A stretch of 64,000 bases of DNA from assembly GCA_905221605.1 (NCBI GenBank), contig CAJNDS010002378.1, positions 97,001 through 161,000 on the forward strand. Direction: 5' to 3'. Made by a program: the position numbers and the translations under genes. This stretch comes from Symbiodinium natans (lineage: Eukaryota; Sar; Dinophyceae; Suessiales; Symbiodiniaceae). The notes beneath the pieces are model-generated. The model saw only the letters and a list, made by a program, of their open reading frames with translations. It did not search any database and was not told the origin of the DNA. This document shows, one piece after another, positions 32,574 to 43,859 of this stretch (position 1 is its first letter; each line of letters opens with the position of its first letter).

Positions 32574-33939
32574 TTATCTAGATAAACGAAGTCGATGCCC
32601 ATAGCTTGCGCTGGACCTTTTTCGAGGCTTAGCTCTCTTGAGAACAGCAAACAACACCCCACCCCAAAAACCGTAAGAGGTCTGCTTTTTCAGACGTTCC
32701 ATCCTGCCTGGAATGGCAAAACTCCGAAGTCTTCTGAAGCCTCTCGTGACCCTGATGGCTCTCATGGCTTTGTACCTTGACGAGTCCAGTGCATGGGCCT
32801 GAGGGCAATTTGAATCTGCGTTTAGGTCTTGTACCACTTCGGTTGTGCACGCTACCTTCCCCCTTCCCACCCCGTTTGCACACGTCCCTTCACCCCTGCC
32901 CCAACAACGAAACAACAATTGGCCTCGGGCAATTGGCCCCTCAAGAGGCCCCCAAACGGCTTTCAAGCCGTAGATATCGAACCATGCCCAAGGGCGGGCT
33001 TCCAGAGGGCCCTGCGCCGAATGGCAGTTCTGGGGGTCCCGGCCCGCAAGTCCGCGGCGAACTTGGAAATGCCCTCCGGCCCGTGGGAGGCAGCCCTGCC
33101 ATTCCAAGAGCACATTCCAAAAAAGCCCGCAAATCGGCCAGACAGGGGCCTCTGCAGCAGGGACTCGAGAATGTGCTCGTTGTCCATCTTCTTTGGATGG
33201 TAGTTGCCTGGGCAAGGGGGCAAGGCGTGGAAAGCAGCCCTCAATGGCAATGGCCATTTGGCATGCCCTGGCCATTACTTCCAGGCCGCCCTCATCGTCG
33301 CAATTGATGCGAACTGACCCGTGGCCCTTCTTGCACATCAGAGGCGGCCTCGAAGGTAAGGTAAAACAGCCCTCTCTCGGGTAAGGCAAGAAGAAGGCGA
33401 AGTACGGCGAAGTAAGGCAGCTCAAGTGATCTTTCCAAGCTGCGAGTCAAAGACAGAAGGATCTTGCACGTCATCCACCCAGGCCTTTGATCGCTCAGTC
33501 TTGCTTTCTCAACTTGAGAAAGAGAAGTCGGGGGAACTTGGGAACTTGGGAACTCAACAGATTCCCCCAGATTCCCAGGGGACCGCGCTTCCGGATCGTA
33601 GAGCTGAAGTCCGTTGAAGGGCTTCCAGGCTCGAACCAGCCGGCGCGATTTCGGGTCTGTCCTGGGTAGGTTCAAGCAGAGCATGCTGCACAAAGACCAT
33701 GCTCCCACATGCTCCCACATGACCCACTTAACCCAACTTAATTCTCTTTCCAGATTTGGATTTTCTCGGTGAGTGGCCAGACATGGTGCGACCAGAGGAT
33801 GAAGTGATCCAGCCTGGAGAGTCGTTTGCACCCTACACTTAAACAGCACAGCTTTCTCCAGCTTCTCATGCCGCCCTTTGCACGCCGTAGGGTTCTTCGG
33901 GTTGAGGGTTCTTGGGACACAGAACTCACAGAATGGCAA
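32574..33939 (-). CDS. Candidate multi-exon gene, unidentified
   Basis: Two long overlapping minus-strand frames, 33939-33292 (215 codons) and 33425-32574 (283 codons), plus a third at 33250-32963. The third begins after a good acceptor at about 33210 (pyrimidine-rich, CCCAG before GCAACTAC). Composition is protein-like, but I recognise no motif and cannot decide which frame is used where. Plus-strand frames overlap. Confidence 0.25.
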
Positions 33940-34576
33940 ACGGTTGTCTAACCGAGCGACTCCATCATCTTCGCAGATTCACCAACGCCGTGGTCCTGAA
34001 TCCACTCCTGATGTTCCGGCACGCGGACAGTCGAGCCAGGCAAACCGTGATCTGTTGTCTGAGCGAGTTTCGGCACCAATGCGCTCTCGGCCCAGGTATT
34101 GCGCACTTGCCTGGGACATCACCGATGCCAAAGTGCGCTTTGCGAGTGGCCAATCCTACTGGGACCGGAGAGCATCAAGGCTCGGGCAAAAGTGTCCCAG
34201 TGCTGAACCTTTGCTCACTCAAGGTTGCGCCCATACTCTCCATCCTGCTACGACATCTACGGTGGCTACGGCGCCACGTCAAGTCTTGAGCTGACACTAG
34301 ATCCACGCAGATCCAAGCAGATCCAAGCAGCATATGCTTTGCACGGAGGGTTGGTGCAGTGGTTGCCAGACCTCAAGTGCCCTGAGCAAGCATAAACTCC
34401 CCAAACTCTCAACCCTAAACGGTCCCAAACCTAAATGCAACATACAAGTAAGCACAACTGTAAGGCTGTAAGGATAACAAGCGCCAGACGGATTCGCACA
34501 GATGCACTGCTTGATGCCCCAGAGATCCTCGAGAATTGCAGGGATGCTTCCGACACCGTTCGGCATTTGCTGGAGC

Positions 34577-34947
34577 TCAACATTGCGTAGGGCCGAAGGG
34601 CCTGCAAAGATTTAAGATGGTTTCATGAAGTTTGGGTGCAGTTGCTTCATTATGCGGGCGCCAAGCATCATTCTGGATCCACATCTGCTCATTGACGTGC
34701 AGGATGACCGACGTGATGTTGGGAAAAGCTGCGAACCTAAACACAAGCAGAGCGGCAGAGGAACTTGGGCTGACTGGACAAAAACTCCTTTCCGAATCCA
34801 TCTGCTATCTCGCAAGGCAATGGAGCGAGCAGCAATCCTCCATTGTGGATGGTGTACTCGGCGCGCTCAGCTTCCCGTTCAATGTCATAATACTTGACAT
34901 ATGCATCCTGCCGCAGCGTCTTTCTGGTAGGATCGAAATCGGACACG
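34577..34947 (-). CDS. Candidate two-exon fragment, unidentified
   Basis: An acidic, protein-like frame from about 34947 down to 34834 joins through a 97-bp GC-AG intron (34833-34737) to a second frame at 34736-34577. The join is phase 2, keeps the reading frame and yields the local sequence HNGGLFAAFPNITSVILHVN. Intron size and the AG-G acceptor agree with the firm genes. The frame upstream of 34947 contains a TAG, so an earlier exon must enter near there, or the fragment is broken. No family recognised. Confidence 0.35.
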
Positions 34948-36010
34948 CTGCACTATTTCGACCGAAAGATGCGATGCTTTGACATGCTGGAAGCGTCCTC
35001 GCTTCTGTAGCACATGGGCTTCCTGCAGGCTTTGCTGCACGGAGCGACTGTCTTGGCGCAGCATCTAGTGAAAGGCAAGCTACGTGGAATCATTCTGTGG
35101 AAAGAAGCCAAAGCAAAAGGGATCGGTCTTCCAGCCTGGGCATTGCAACAGATTGGACTCACGCGAGATGGAGCAAGGTGTTGATTTCAAGAAAAGCACA
35201 GGCTTTGCCAAACACTCATGGGCCTGAAGCGATGCACTTGGCGTTTACATGTATTGACTTCGGATGCTCTCTTGTTTCGGAAATCTTCAATGGGGTAAGC
35301 CGTGCTTAACCTCCCACTGAGACAATCAGGACATGAACTGGAAAGCAAATCCGGCCTATGAGCGTGTCGGAATACCCACCCTGCTTGCCATCCTTCCGTC
35401 TGATGGTGAACTTCTTGGGATACAGAGGCTTCCTTGTTTCGCACACAGCCAAAGGTCACGTAGTGCACAAAGGCTTGCCACTTCCTGATTTCCCGTGACG
35501 TGCCATATCGTGCCGGAAACTCCAAGCGTCGCAACTGTCTTCATATCCACCTGGCTTGCGTTCGCGATGGGCTGGCAGGGCCTGATGTCTCTAAATTCAA
35601 ATCTGAGCAAGCGGCACATGCACCCCACAGCAGCCGCGGAGCGTAGGGATGATCTTGTCATTGGCATCGCCATAGGCCATCCCGCCAACACCCTGCCCAT
35701 TGCAGAGAGGTTGACACATGTCATCGTGATGTGAGTCACATCAGCCCGAATGTCAAGAGCATAAACAACAGTATATACCTATATAACGTATATAAGGGAT
35801 GAAGGATGGATCTGTGCTGCACTCTTTTGGCAAGGAATTGACAACTGCAGATAGCCGCATCGCCTCACAGAGTTGACACCGCGGCATCTGGTCCTGCAAA
35901 CACTTGCTGCGTTGCATGCCAAAGGCGAGGATGACAGCCACAACAACGCCAGACCGCAAGGCGTGAGCTTGCACAAGCCTGATCGCAGCGGCGCGTCCTG
36001 TTCCACCCTT
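34948..36010. other. No firm gene
   Basis: Minus-strand open frames at 35162-34953, 35534-35187 and 35739-35356 look mildly protein-like and may be further exons of the candidate at 34577-34947, but I could not join them. Confidence 0.3.
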
Positions 36011-36015
36011 CCGGA

Positions 36016-36017
<2 letters not shown>

Positions 36018-36096
<79 letters not shown>

Positions 36097-36240
36097 GCGC
36101 GCGCGCGCGCGCGCGCGCGAGAACGCGCACACGCGCACGCGCGCACCGACACACACGCGCGCGCACACGCACACACGCGCACACGCGCACAAGCGTACAA
36201 ACGCACGCACACACGCACGCACGCGCGCACGCACACAATA
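36018..36240. repeat. (AC)n then (CG)n then mixed CA/CG tract
   Basis: About 76 bp of pure AC is followed directly by about 26 bp of CG alternation, then CACGCG-rich sequence. Uninterrupted alternating purine-pyrimidine sequence of this length is a strong Z-DNA candidate. Confidence 0.95.
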
Positions 36241-36640
36241 CGCACACCATACACACACGATACGCACACAATACGCACACAATACGCAGAGAATACGCAC
36301 ACAGCACGCAGAGAATACGCACACAACACGCAAACAACACACACAAAACACGCACACAACACGCACACAACACGCAGACAACACGCACACAAGACGCAAT
36401 ACGCACGCAATACGCAGGCAATATGCACGCAATACGCACGCAGTACGCACGCAATACGCACGCAATACGCACGCAATACGCACGCAATACGCACGCAATA
36501 CGCACGCAATACGCACGCAATACGCACGCAATCCGCACGCAATACGCACGCAATCCGCACGCAATACGCACGCAATACGCACGCAATACGCACACAATAC
36601 GCACACAATACGCACACGCACACGCACGCGCACATATGTG
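36235..36640. repeat. 10-bp minisatellite CAATACGCAC
   Basis: About 40 head-to-tail copies of a 10-mer, with variants CAACACGCAC and CAATCCGCAC. Because 10 is not divisible by 3, all frames cycle through the same three phases and remain open, giving long false frames on both strands. CA-rich sequence continues to about 36795. Confidence 0.95.
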
Positions 36641-36789
36641 CACTCACACGCATGCACGCACACGTGTGCACGCACACGCACACCCGCATGCACATGCACA
36701 AGCACACGCACACGCACATGCCACGCACATGCCATGCACACGCACATGCCACGCACATGGACACGCACATGCCACGCATGCGCACATGC

Positions 36790-37970
36790 ACATTTGACAA
36801 TCGCACAAACAATCTGCGCACACGAAGCACAAGAGGCTTTGGGCGCCTTGGGGATTGCCATCGTCGGGGCCCGTGAATTTCTTGGTGGCGTCGGGCGGCG
36901 AGGTCCCTGGAAGGCCCTTGTCATGATCGGCTTGGGTGGAATGGCACCAGTCGCAAGAGTTCGCCTCGTTCACCCTTGCACACACCTGGCTTTCCTCGCT
37001 TTCCCCTTCCTCTTTCCTTGAAGTGTTTCCATCGGTGCCCAGCATGCGCATGCCAGACGACTCGCAACGACTCTTCGGGCCCTCCGGGAGCAGCGGCACC
37101 GTCAGATTCGTCAGATTGCGCTCCAGCTCCGAGCGCTTCTCGGCACTGAGATGGTGCACCCACCACATCACAGCCTCAGGGGCTCAACTAAGCTCAGGGG
37201 CTCAGGGGCTGCCCCCCAACCCGAAAGTGCGAAAGTGGCATGCTTCCGAGGCAGTTCCAGAGCCGCACACGCGTGGCCTTCTCATTATGAGCTTGCTTTG
37301 CTTCACCCATCAAAACAGAAGTCTACGAGCTCAGAAGTTCGGGAGTTCAGGAGTTCATCGAGTTCAGGGCTTCTCACGACTCTTCGCCTAAGCTTCGCAC
37401 CTCTCTGCAGTGGGCTTCGCGCTGCGGCACCAGCAGATGCGAACGTCGCTGCACGATACTGTTGGTTTTTCCCCACTGCAGCCGTACCTCCTCCAATGCC
37501 TTGGGCAAGCTGCGACGGTCCACTGCCATCGCGTAGATTTGCTGCAAGTCATGACTTCGGTGCCCGAGGACGGTGGCCATAAAGTCTTGCAGCTCCACTA
37601 GAGACCACGTATCGCAGGGCCTCGTCTTGGAGTGCGCCCGCCTCTGAAGGGCACATGCTGAATGTGCGCTCTATATATGCTCTCAACTACCTCGAGAAAG
37701 GTTGAACTACGCCATGCCTCTGTGAGCGCGGCAAGGCGGCTAGTACAGTCTAAGATTGCGCATCCTGCCACGCCGGGGCGACCCCCCCCCCGGCCTCAAA
37801 TGCTCGTTGAGGGTTTTGCTCATCTCTGCCTGGCTGGAGCCTCGGAATGCATCCCTGGGCTTCTTGGTCTTGGCACGGTGGAGATCCCGGAGGGAAACTT
37901 CCGAAACGGAAGCTTCCGAAACGGAAGCGCCCAGAGAAGCCAGCGCCCAGATCCCCAAGAGCCGCTGCAT
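36790..37970 (-). CDS. Predicted secreted protein, unknown function (3' end open)
   Basis: Three exons join in frame: 37970-37795 with the ATG, 37641-37488, and 37174 to at least about 36800. Intron 1 (153 bp) is GC-AG, phase 2; intron 2 (313 bp) is GT-AG, phase 0, with donor GAG before GTACGG and acceptor CTGAG before GCTGTG. The N-terminus MQRLLGIWALASLGASVSEA reads as a signal peptide. The second and third exons give a helical, charged region including the junction KALEEAVMWWVHHLSAEKR, then a hydrophilic Glu/Ser-rich part with a few Cys (CDWC). The third exon runs open into the CA/CG repeat block without an obvious donor or stop, so the 3' end is not defined. No family recognised. Confidence 0.55.
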
Positions 37971-40720
37971 GGCAGGACACGCAGGAACACGCAGGACACG
38001 CAGGACGTGTTCTGTCGGAGTCACCTTGACTCTCCAACTCCCAACACTCTGAAATGCTCTTCAGATGGCCACAAAGGATTTCGAGCCAGCACACGAAGCT
38101 GCAACGCATCAGAGCCATCTTAGGCGGACATGGAGCGACCGTCGGAATTCTCTCCGAATATTGGGGACATCCCTAAGAGTCTGAGAGAAATTCACAACTG
38201 CAGTGTGTTCAGAATTCGTGTTCAGAATTCGGCCTGCTGAATGAAGCTCTCCAGGGCCTTTGGAGCTTTGTCCTCTGCACAGATTGGATTATGCCATGAA
38301 ACGGCTTCAGGTCTGGGCATGGCATAGGTCAATAGGTCATTTCGGCCTGCAGAAGGATGACTGGACTGACCATGGCCGCCCAGAAGCCCAGAAGGTAGTG
38401 CTTCGAGTTCGGCATCACTTCCCATCGCCTTGGTTCACTCAAACTACCCGAACCACAGACCAGGTTGCCGTGGAGACTTTTTGAGGGAAGCGTGTCTCTC
38501 TACTGGGGTTTTACACGAGTTCTTGAAAAAACACTCTTCAGACCGTACAAAAAGCCTACTTCATTTTCTACTATTCGTTCGTGGTTATTACTCTTCCACT
38601 ATGTTTCGGTTTCTGAGAATGAATGTGTAAACCCGGAGTCTAAACCCTTAAAGTCAAGTCCGCAACCTGTATAGAAACAAAAGCGCTGGAAATGCCAGTG
38701 CTTTGGGAATGGTCGCGAAAGGCATGGCCGCTTGTGACAACGCGTCTCGTTCCAATCCTTGCCCTGTCTGTTACACGGCGGCAATCTATGGCCCATGACC
38801 CAGCTACCCCCCCCCCCCCGCCCCCCCCCCCCTCCAAAAAAAAAACTACACGACCAGACCGGTGAGCTTAAGCACAGCAATTGTACGCAGTCGTCGCAGT
38901 CGTCGTAATCCTGGCCTTTGTCAAACTGCGTTCTGAGCCGGACTTCCATCCAGCCCGTGTGATGCGAATTCCAGAGAGACTTGCAAAGTTGAAACTTGCC
39001 TTGCGTCGTTTGTGCGCGTGTTCCAGGCTACATCTGCTCTAGGTTTAGCTAACTTCAATGCTTACTTCACTATTGTCTTCACAAGCTCTTCAGCTTCGTA
39101 TTGTAAACTTTCTCCAGCTGAGTATTTTAAGAATTCCTACGAGAGCTGGCTAACCAGCATGACTTCACAAGCATTCCCTAACGACAAACAGTCGCCAAGA
39201 AACACGAGCAAAAACATTATCTCACATCGGCAGCGCAATACAACAACAAGACTCCCACGGCCTTTGTGCCAAGCTGCCGCAAGCTGTCCATAGTGAAGCC
39301 ATACACTTGCTCAATCCATGCCTGAAACCTGCAGTGGCAAGCCGGTATGCGCACATGTGGTTCGGCAAGATCACATGAATGATGAATGTCACCTGATGTC
39401 ACCTGGTGCTTGTTAGACGGCAGCATGACGCTGGAAGGAATCGCGAAGCCAGCACAGGAAAGCAGATGCACTGCACAGCTGTAGAATGTAACACGAGGAA
39501 AAGTTGACTCGCGAGAGCCGCGCGGTAACAACAGTTACTGCTGACGAGCGCAGGTACGTCTCAATGGGCTCCCCGCTGCTCATTGGCGCAGAGTTCATTG
39601 AGCTGATGAGTGGCCTGGCCACGACTAGCGTCTGCGTGGTTCATGTTGCATGACTCTTCTAGGTCCTCTAGGTGGTTACCGGGCGACGTTGGATGTTACG
39701 ACCTCTAAACAGGCTGGCTTGACGTTGATCTTCCCCAGCAGACGACACAGCTCATGGTAGCAGCTGTGTTCCTGCATGGAGTTAGCGTGCCGCGGGGAGG
39801 ACGCTAGAATCGGCTCCGACCTGCAAGCCCATCTTGGAGGCAAGTATGCCCGTGGTCCCCTGCAAGCTCGGAGCGTTCTGCGACTCTGCGGCTTCTGTGG
39901 GACCCCCACAAGGCCTGTTATCAAAGTCACAAGCGCTGCAGCGGCAGCGAGCCTGCATCATGCTTGCCAGCAGTCGGGTTCGATCTTCCTCCTCGACCGC
40001 AAGACCCGAGCAAGGAAGGAGAACTCGAGAAGTCTTGCTTTCAGCCAGCTCCTTCTGAAAGAAGGATCTACGCAGTGCCGCAAGCAGGACGAGGAACTGC
40101 CTCTGCGATGACGCTTCATGACAGTGACGACACCCACTTTGCAAGGGATCTGAGAGGAGGGCAAGCAGTACTGAGCACACTCCATCCACTGGTACGTGCA
40201 GCTCCTGTACTCGGTCGAAGCACAGTCATATACCGTCATATACCATCATGTACTGCCAGCCTGGCCATCCTTCTCCATTCTTTTCCTTCGTGAAACTCAA
40301 GGATGGCCCCGAGGCTTCCATGGGAAAATCGCGTAGCTTCTGACGCAGTGGCCTTTGGCCGCAGCACAACGGAACCTCATGGAACCCCATGGAACCGCAC
40401 GCTACAACTTCCTGGATGGTAGCCATCACGGGGAATTGCTATTCACCGCGTCCTCGCGCGCGACAGGACCCGGATTCGGCACCGGTTCCTCTCCATGTTG
40501 CAAGAAATTGCAGGAACACTTCAGCTTTCACGACTATGTCACAATATCGTGCAAAGGCACCTCGTCCTCATCGTCTGGAGTTCTTCTCTCGCCGCTTTCG
40601 GGCAGAACGACGGAGGCAAGGATTGCCAGGAGCCTACAGCGCGGCTGGGTGGTGCGATGATGTGCAATGATGTGCAATGGCGTCTTAGGGTCTTCGTGGA
40701 GCCGTGTGGAGCCGTGTGGA
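37971..40720. other. No recognised gene
   Basis: Mixed sequence with a C run at about 38806-38832 followed by A. Open frames on both strands at 39776-40189 overlap each other; neither has a motif. This is the downstream flank of the TerC gene. Confidence 0.4.
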
Positions 40721-40725
40721 GCCGT

Positions 40726-43055
40726 TTAGCTGCTGTCCAGGAACAGCAAGCTGAGGATGAACACAGAGGAAAGCAGCATCCCAACCTGCGGCATCACTGC
40801 GCACCCGGAAACCCGCAGTGTAACACATGCGGAGGCGCCGGCCTCGAACCAACTGGACGCAATCAGCTTGAGCCCGATGAAGACCAGCACAGCACCTACC
40901 CCATACCTGAAAGTGCTCCGTGTCTGGGGGGGGGTTCTTTACGCATCTTTACACCATAGCAAGCTATACAAAAGGGGAACATGAGCTTCACTCAGATTCA
41001 CCAGAGAGCAGGTCTCGATCACCCGAGGCACTGAAGGAAGCGGAACATGTGCGTCAGCAAGTCGACGACCTGAAGACACCAGTCAAAATCGCGGGGCGAA
41101 GCAGTTGAAGAATCTTTTAAACCCAGAGCTATGGAGAACCGTGGAGCCTCGTCATGATGTGGGTTTGTATGTTAATGGGGAAGCGCGCGACAGGTGTTGG
41201 GGTCGGGGTATGTTTCGCGGGGGTATGGTTCGGGGTATGTTTCGGGGTATGTTTCGGGGTATCTTTCGGGTATGTTTCGCGGCATCATGAGCTACTTTAC
41301 CTGCAAATTCGGGGGTATGTTACAGGATATGTTTCGGGGGTATGTTTCGGGGTATGTTACGGGGTATGTTTCGCTGCACTTCTTAAACCTGAGCCCCCCG
41401 AAAAAACACAAACCCATGTGTTTCTTCGAGCATTGCAACCAAAGCTCGAGGTACAGGCTTCGAAGTACGAACATGGCGAAGGCACTTGAAGTGAGGTTCA
41501 GGAAGAAGGTCACCTCTGGATCTCACACAGGCTCCATAGGGAAGGGATGGAGCGAGGGGAGAGGCAGACATTGCAAAGTCCATCGGGGTAGGGGCGGGCC
41601 AATACACAAAACAATGTTGCTCACTGCCAGGCTCCCACATCGGCGTGAAAGCCGACCACTGAAGAGATCTTTGCAGTCACCTCTGTTTTAGTGAAGGTCA
41701 CCGATGTCGCCGTGTGCATCAATGACGAGCTGAGGATCTCCGAAACTGGAAACAAGATATCATGTGCTGAGAGCGCTGCACTGTCAACAGCAAAGATGAC
41801 GTCGATGATTGCCAAGGTGAGAACCACCAGAAAAAGTGGAGTCACCTGAACCAGCCTACCGCCTGCTCTGCAAGATGGACACATGAAATGAAGGAGAAAT
41901 GGCATGTGTCGGCATCTGTCGCCTTGCAGGCAGTTCCGCCACGACTCTCCACCTGAAGCAGAGAAAAGAACGGCCACGGCAACCATCCACCCCACCAACC
42001 CCCCCCCCCCACACAGGCTATAGAATCCCTTCGCCCCTCGAAGTGCCGCCCTTACAGAGTCTCAACTTTTCATGGGTGGCTTCTGGCTGGCACGCCGCGC
42101 TGGCCTCCACATCCTCACCATCCACGACGTCCTTCCTCAAAAACACTCAGAGGGCTCACAAGAACAAGAAGAACAAGAACAACAAGAAGAACAGGAAGAC
42201 TTCAAGAGCAAGAAGAACAAGGGTGCCCCAGGAGTCTACTTCTCAAACAGGGAGCAAGCGGACGCCGTCTCCGTCGCCCCCGCAAGAGCCGATCACGTGG
42301 GGTGCAGGTGCTGTGCTCTCCGCAACATGCTTCTTTGGAATCCGAACGAAGAATGCAGGCTGTTCAGAGTACTGGTCATGGAGCGGCAGAAGTCGTGCGA
42401 TGCACCTCACGAGGGGGTTCTTGCTTGGATCCTCCTCCTCTTCAGAGTCGGAAAACGCCTTACTTGGAAAGACGATGACGCATGACGCATGACGGCAAAA
42501 GGCTGCCGGGAAGTGGCCGGACATGAAGCGATGAAGCCCAAGGTGCCGCCGAGCAGCTTTCCATCCCGAGAGAATCAGGAGCAGACCGAAGAAGATCCTT
42601 GCCCCAAGCCCAAGCTGCAGAATCTCTGTGCCAATGCCAAAGAAGGCCAGGCGAAGGATCACAGCTGTGGCGATGCCCCAGAAAAGGGCCCTGTCTACTT
42701 GGCTCTCTGGTGTTGAATATGCCTTGAAGACCAGCTGAAAGACGAACAAGTTGTCGATTGAAAGCATGTACTCCAGGAAGTATCCATACATCCAGCTCCC
42801 TCCTGCCACCGCTCCCATGACTTGCACGACAAAAGCCGCAAAAAGAAAACCAGCCACTACCCAAAGCAAGATCTGCTTGCCGTAGGTGGGAAGGCATGAA
42901 CACCTCCCAGATCCATGGATGAAGCAGACATCAATGGCCGCAACCGTGCCTATGCTGGCCAGGAATGTGATCCACGCAGCCGTGAGAGGTGGGCTCGCTT
43001 GCATTGCTTGCATGCCGTCTGTGCCTTCCAACGCTGAGGCTTGAGAGGTATCCAT
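40726..43055 (-). CDS. TerC/Alx-family integral membrane protein, seven exons
   Basis: Exons: 43055-42558, 42458-42297, 41845-41780, 41680-41639, 41513-41448, 41069-41032 and 40906-40726, giving about 350 residues with every join in frame. TerC/Alx proteins are multi-pass membrane proteins linked to tellurite resistance and manganese or other metal export; plants carry a thylakoid member. Seen: hydrophobic helices at about residues 22-45, 61-82, 124-147 and 152-165; SIDNLFVF at 99-106; an acidic loop then FFVRI; TPLFLVVL through DVIFAVDS at 222-242; LTSSAFAMF; LRSLY; and YGVGAVLVFIGLKL in the last exon. Spacing between LRSLY and YGVG equals that of family members only when a 38-nt exon is included. 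Introns are 99 (GC), 451 (GT), 99 (GC), 125 (GT), 378 (GA) and 125 bp (GT), all ending AG. The 99-bp intron at 42557-42459 is stop-free and divisible by three, so its removal is inferred from protein fit. Confidence 0.9.
41185..41380. repeat. Minisatellite GGGGTATGTTTC in a TerC intron
   Basis: About twelve imperfect copies of a 12-mer (GGGGTATGTTTC, variants GGGGTATGTTAC and GGGGTATCTTTC) on the plus strand, wholly inside the intron at 41447-41070 that begins with GA. Confidence 0.92.
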
Positions 43056-43091
43056 TGGGTCCTCGAGGCCTCGACGGCCTTGACGGCCTGG

Positions 43092-43200
43092 ACGGCCTCC
43101 ACTGAGGGGCGCAAGGGGCGCCGCAAGGGGCGCCGCAAGGGGCGCCGCAAGGGGCGGCGCAAGGGGCGGCGCAAGGGGCGCCGCAAGGCGCGGCGCACTG
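43092..43200. repeat. 12-bp repeat AAGGGGCGCCGC upstream of the TerC gene
   Basis: Eight or nine copies of AAGGGGCGCCGC or AAGGGGCGGCGC lie about 40 bp upstream of the TerC start codon on the minus strand. The core GGCGCC is palindromic. It may be a promoter-proximal or leader repeat; no function is shown by sequence. Confidence 0.85.
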
Positions 43201-43764
43201 CACCCGCGGCACGCTCAGCTCTCCACGAACATGGCATTCGCACAGCTCAAACATTGTTAGCCCATTCTATGCTCGGAAGTACCGGGTACGTCGCTGTATG
43301 TGAAAGTGTCTCATTCCTGTCTTCTGAATTATCATCATGATTCTGGCCTAAACAGCTTCACGCACCACCAATCAAGCTAAGCTGCCCTCCTGCTGACACA
43401 ACTGCCGCAGCATTCTCCAAGCCTTTATGCGCTGCACAGATTCAGTAGCTGACTGCCGATCGCCGTGGCTTCGCCACGAACAAGTTCGGGATGTGGCATG
43501 CATGCTCAGTCCACCATAGATATAGGCATCGTGCAAAGAGCTATGAATTCCGATCTGATCAGGTACAAGGCTAGCGGAACACATCCGCTGATGCGCCCGA
43601 GGCAAATCCCTCCAGCTGTGTCATCTTCTTCTCCTGGTCAAAAATTGGCTCCAACTTGGCGGAATCATACTAAGCTTTAGAAAGGGCAGTCTTCATGCAA
43701 CATGTGTGAATGACCACCATCGAGCCGACACGATGCCAGAAGGGTAGCTGACCATGATGAGGAT

Positions 43765-43812
43765 CATGGTGATATGATGATGATGATGATGATCATGATC
43801 ATGATCATGATC

Positions 43813-43846
<34 letters not shown>

Positions 43847-43850
43847 CGAT
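43765..43850. repeat. GATGAT/GATCAT trinucleotide array
   Basis: About 80 bp of ATG/ATC trinucleotides. Confidence 0.95.
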
Positions 43851-43859
43851 TGCAGTCAT

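Noticed and set aside
35753-37021. Long frames on both strands (up to about 380 codons)
   Set aside because: They run through CA, CG and 10-bp repeats; the 10-mer keeps all frames open. Only the part above about 36790 on the minus strand has non-repetitive coding character.
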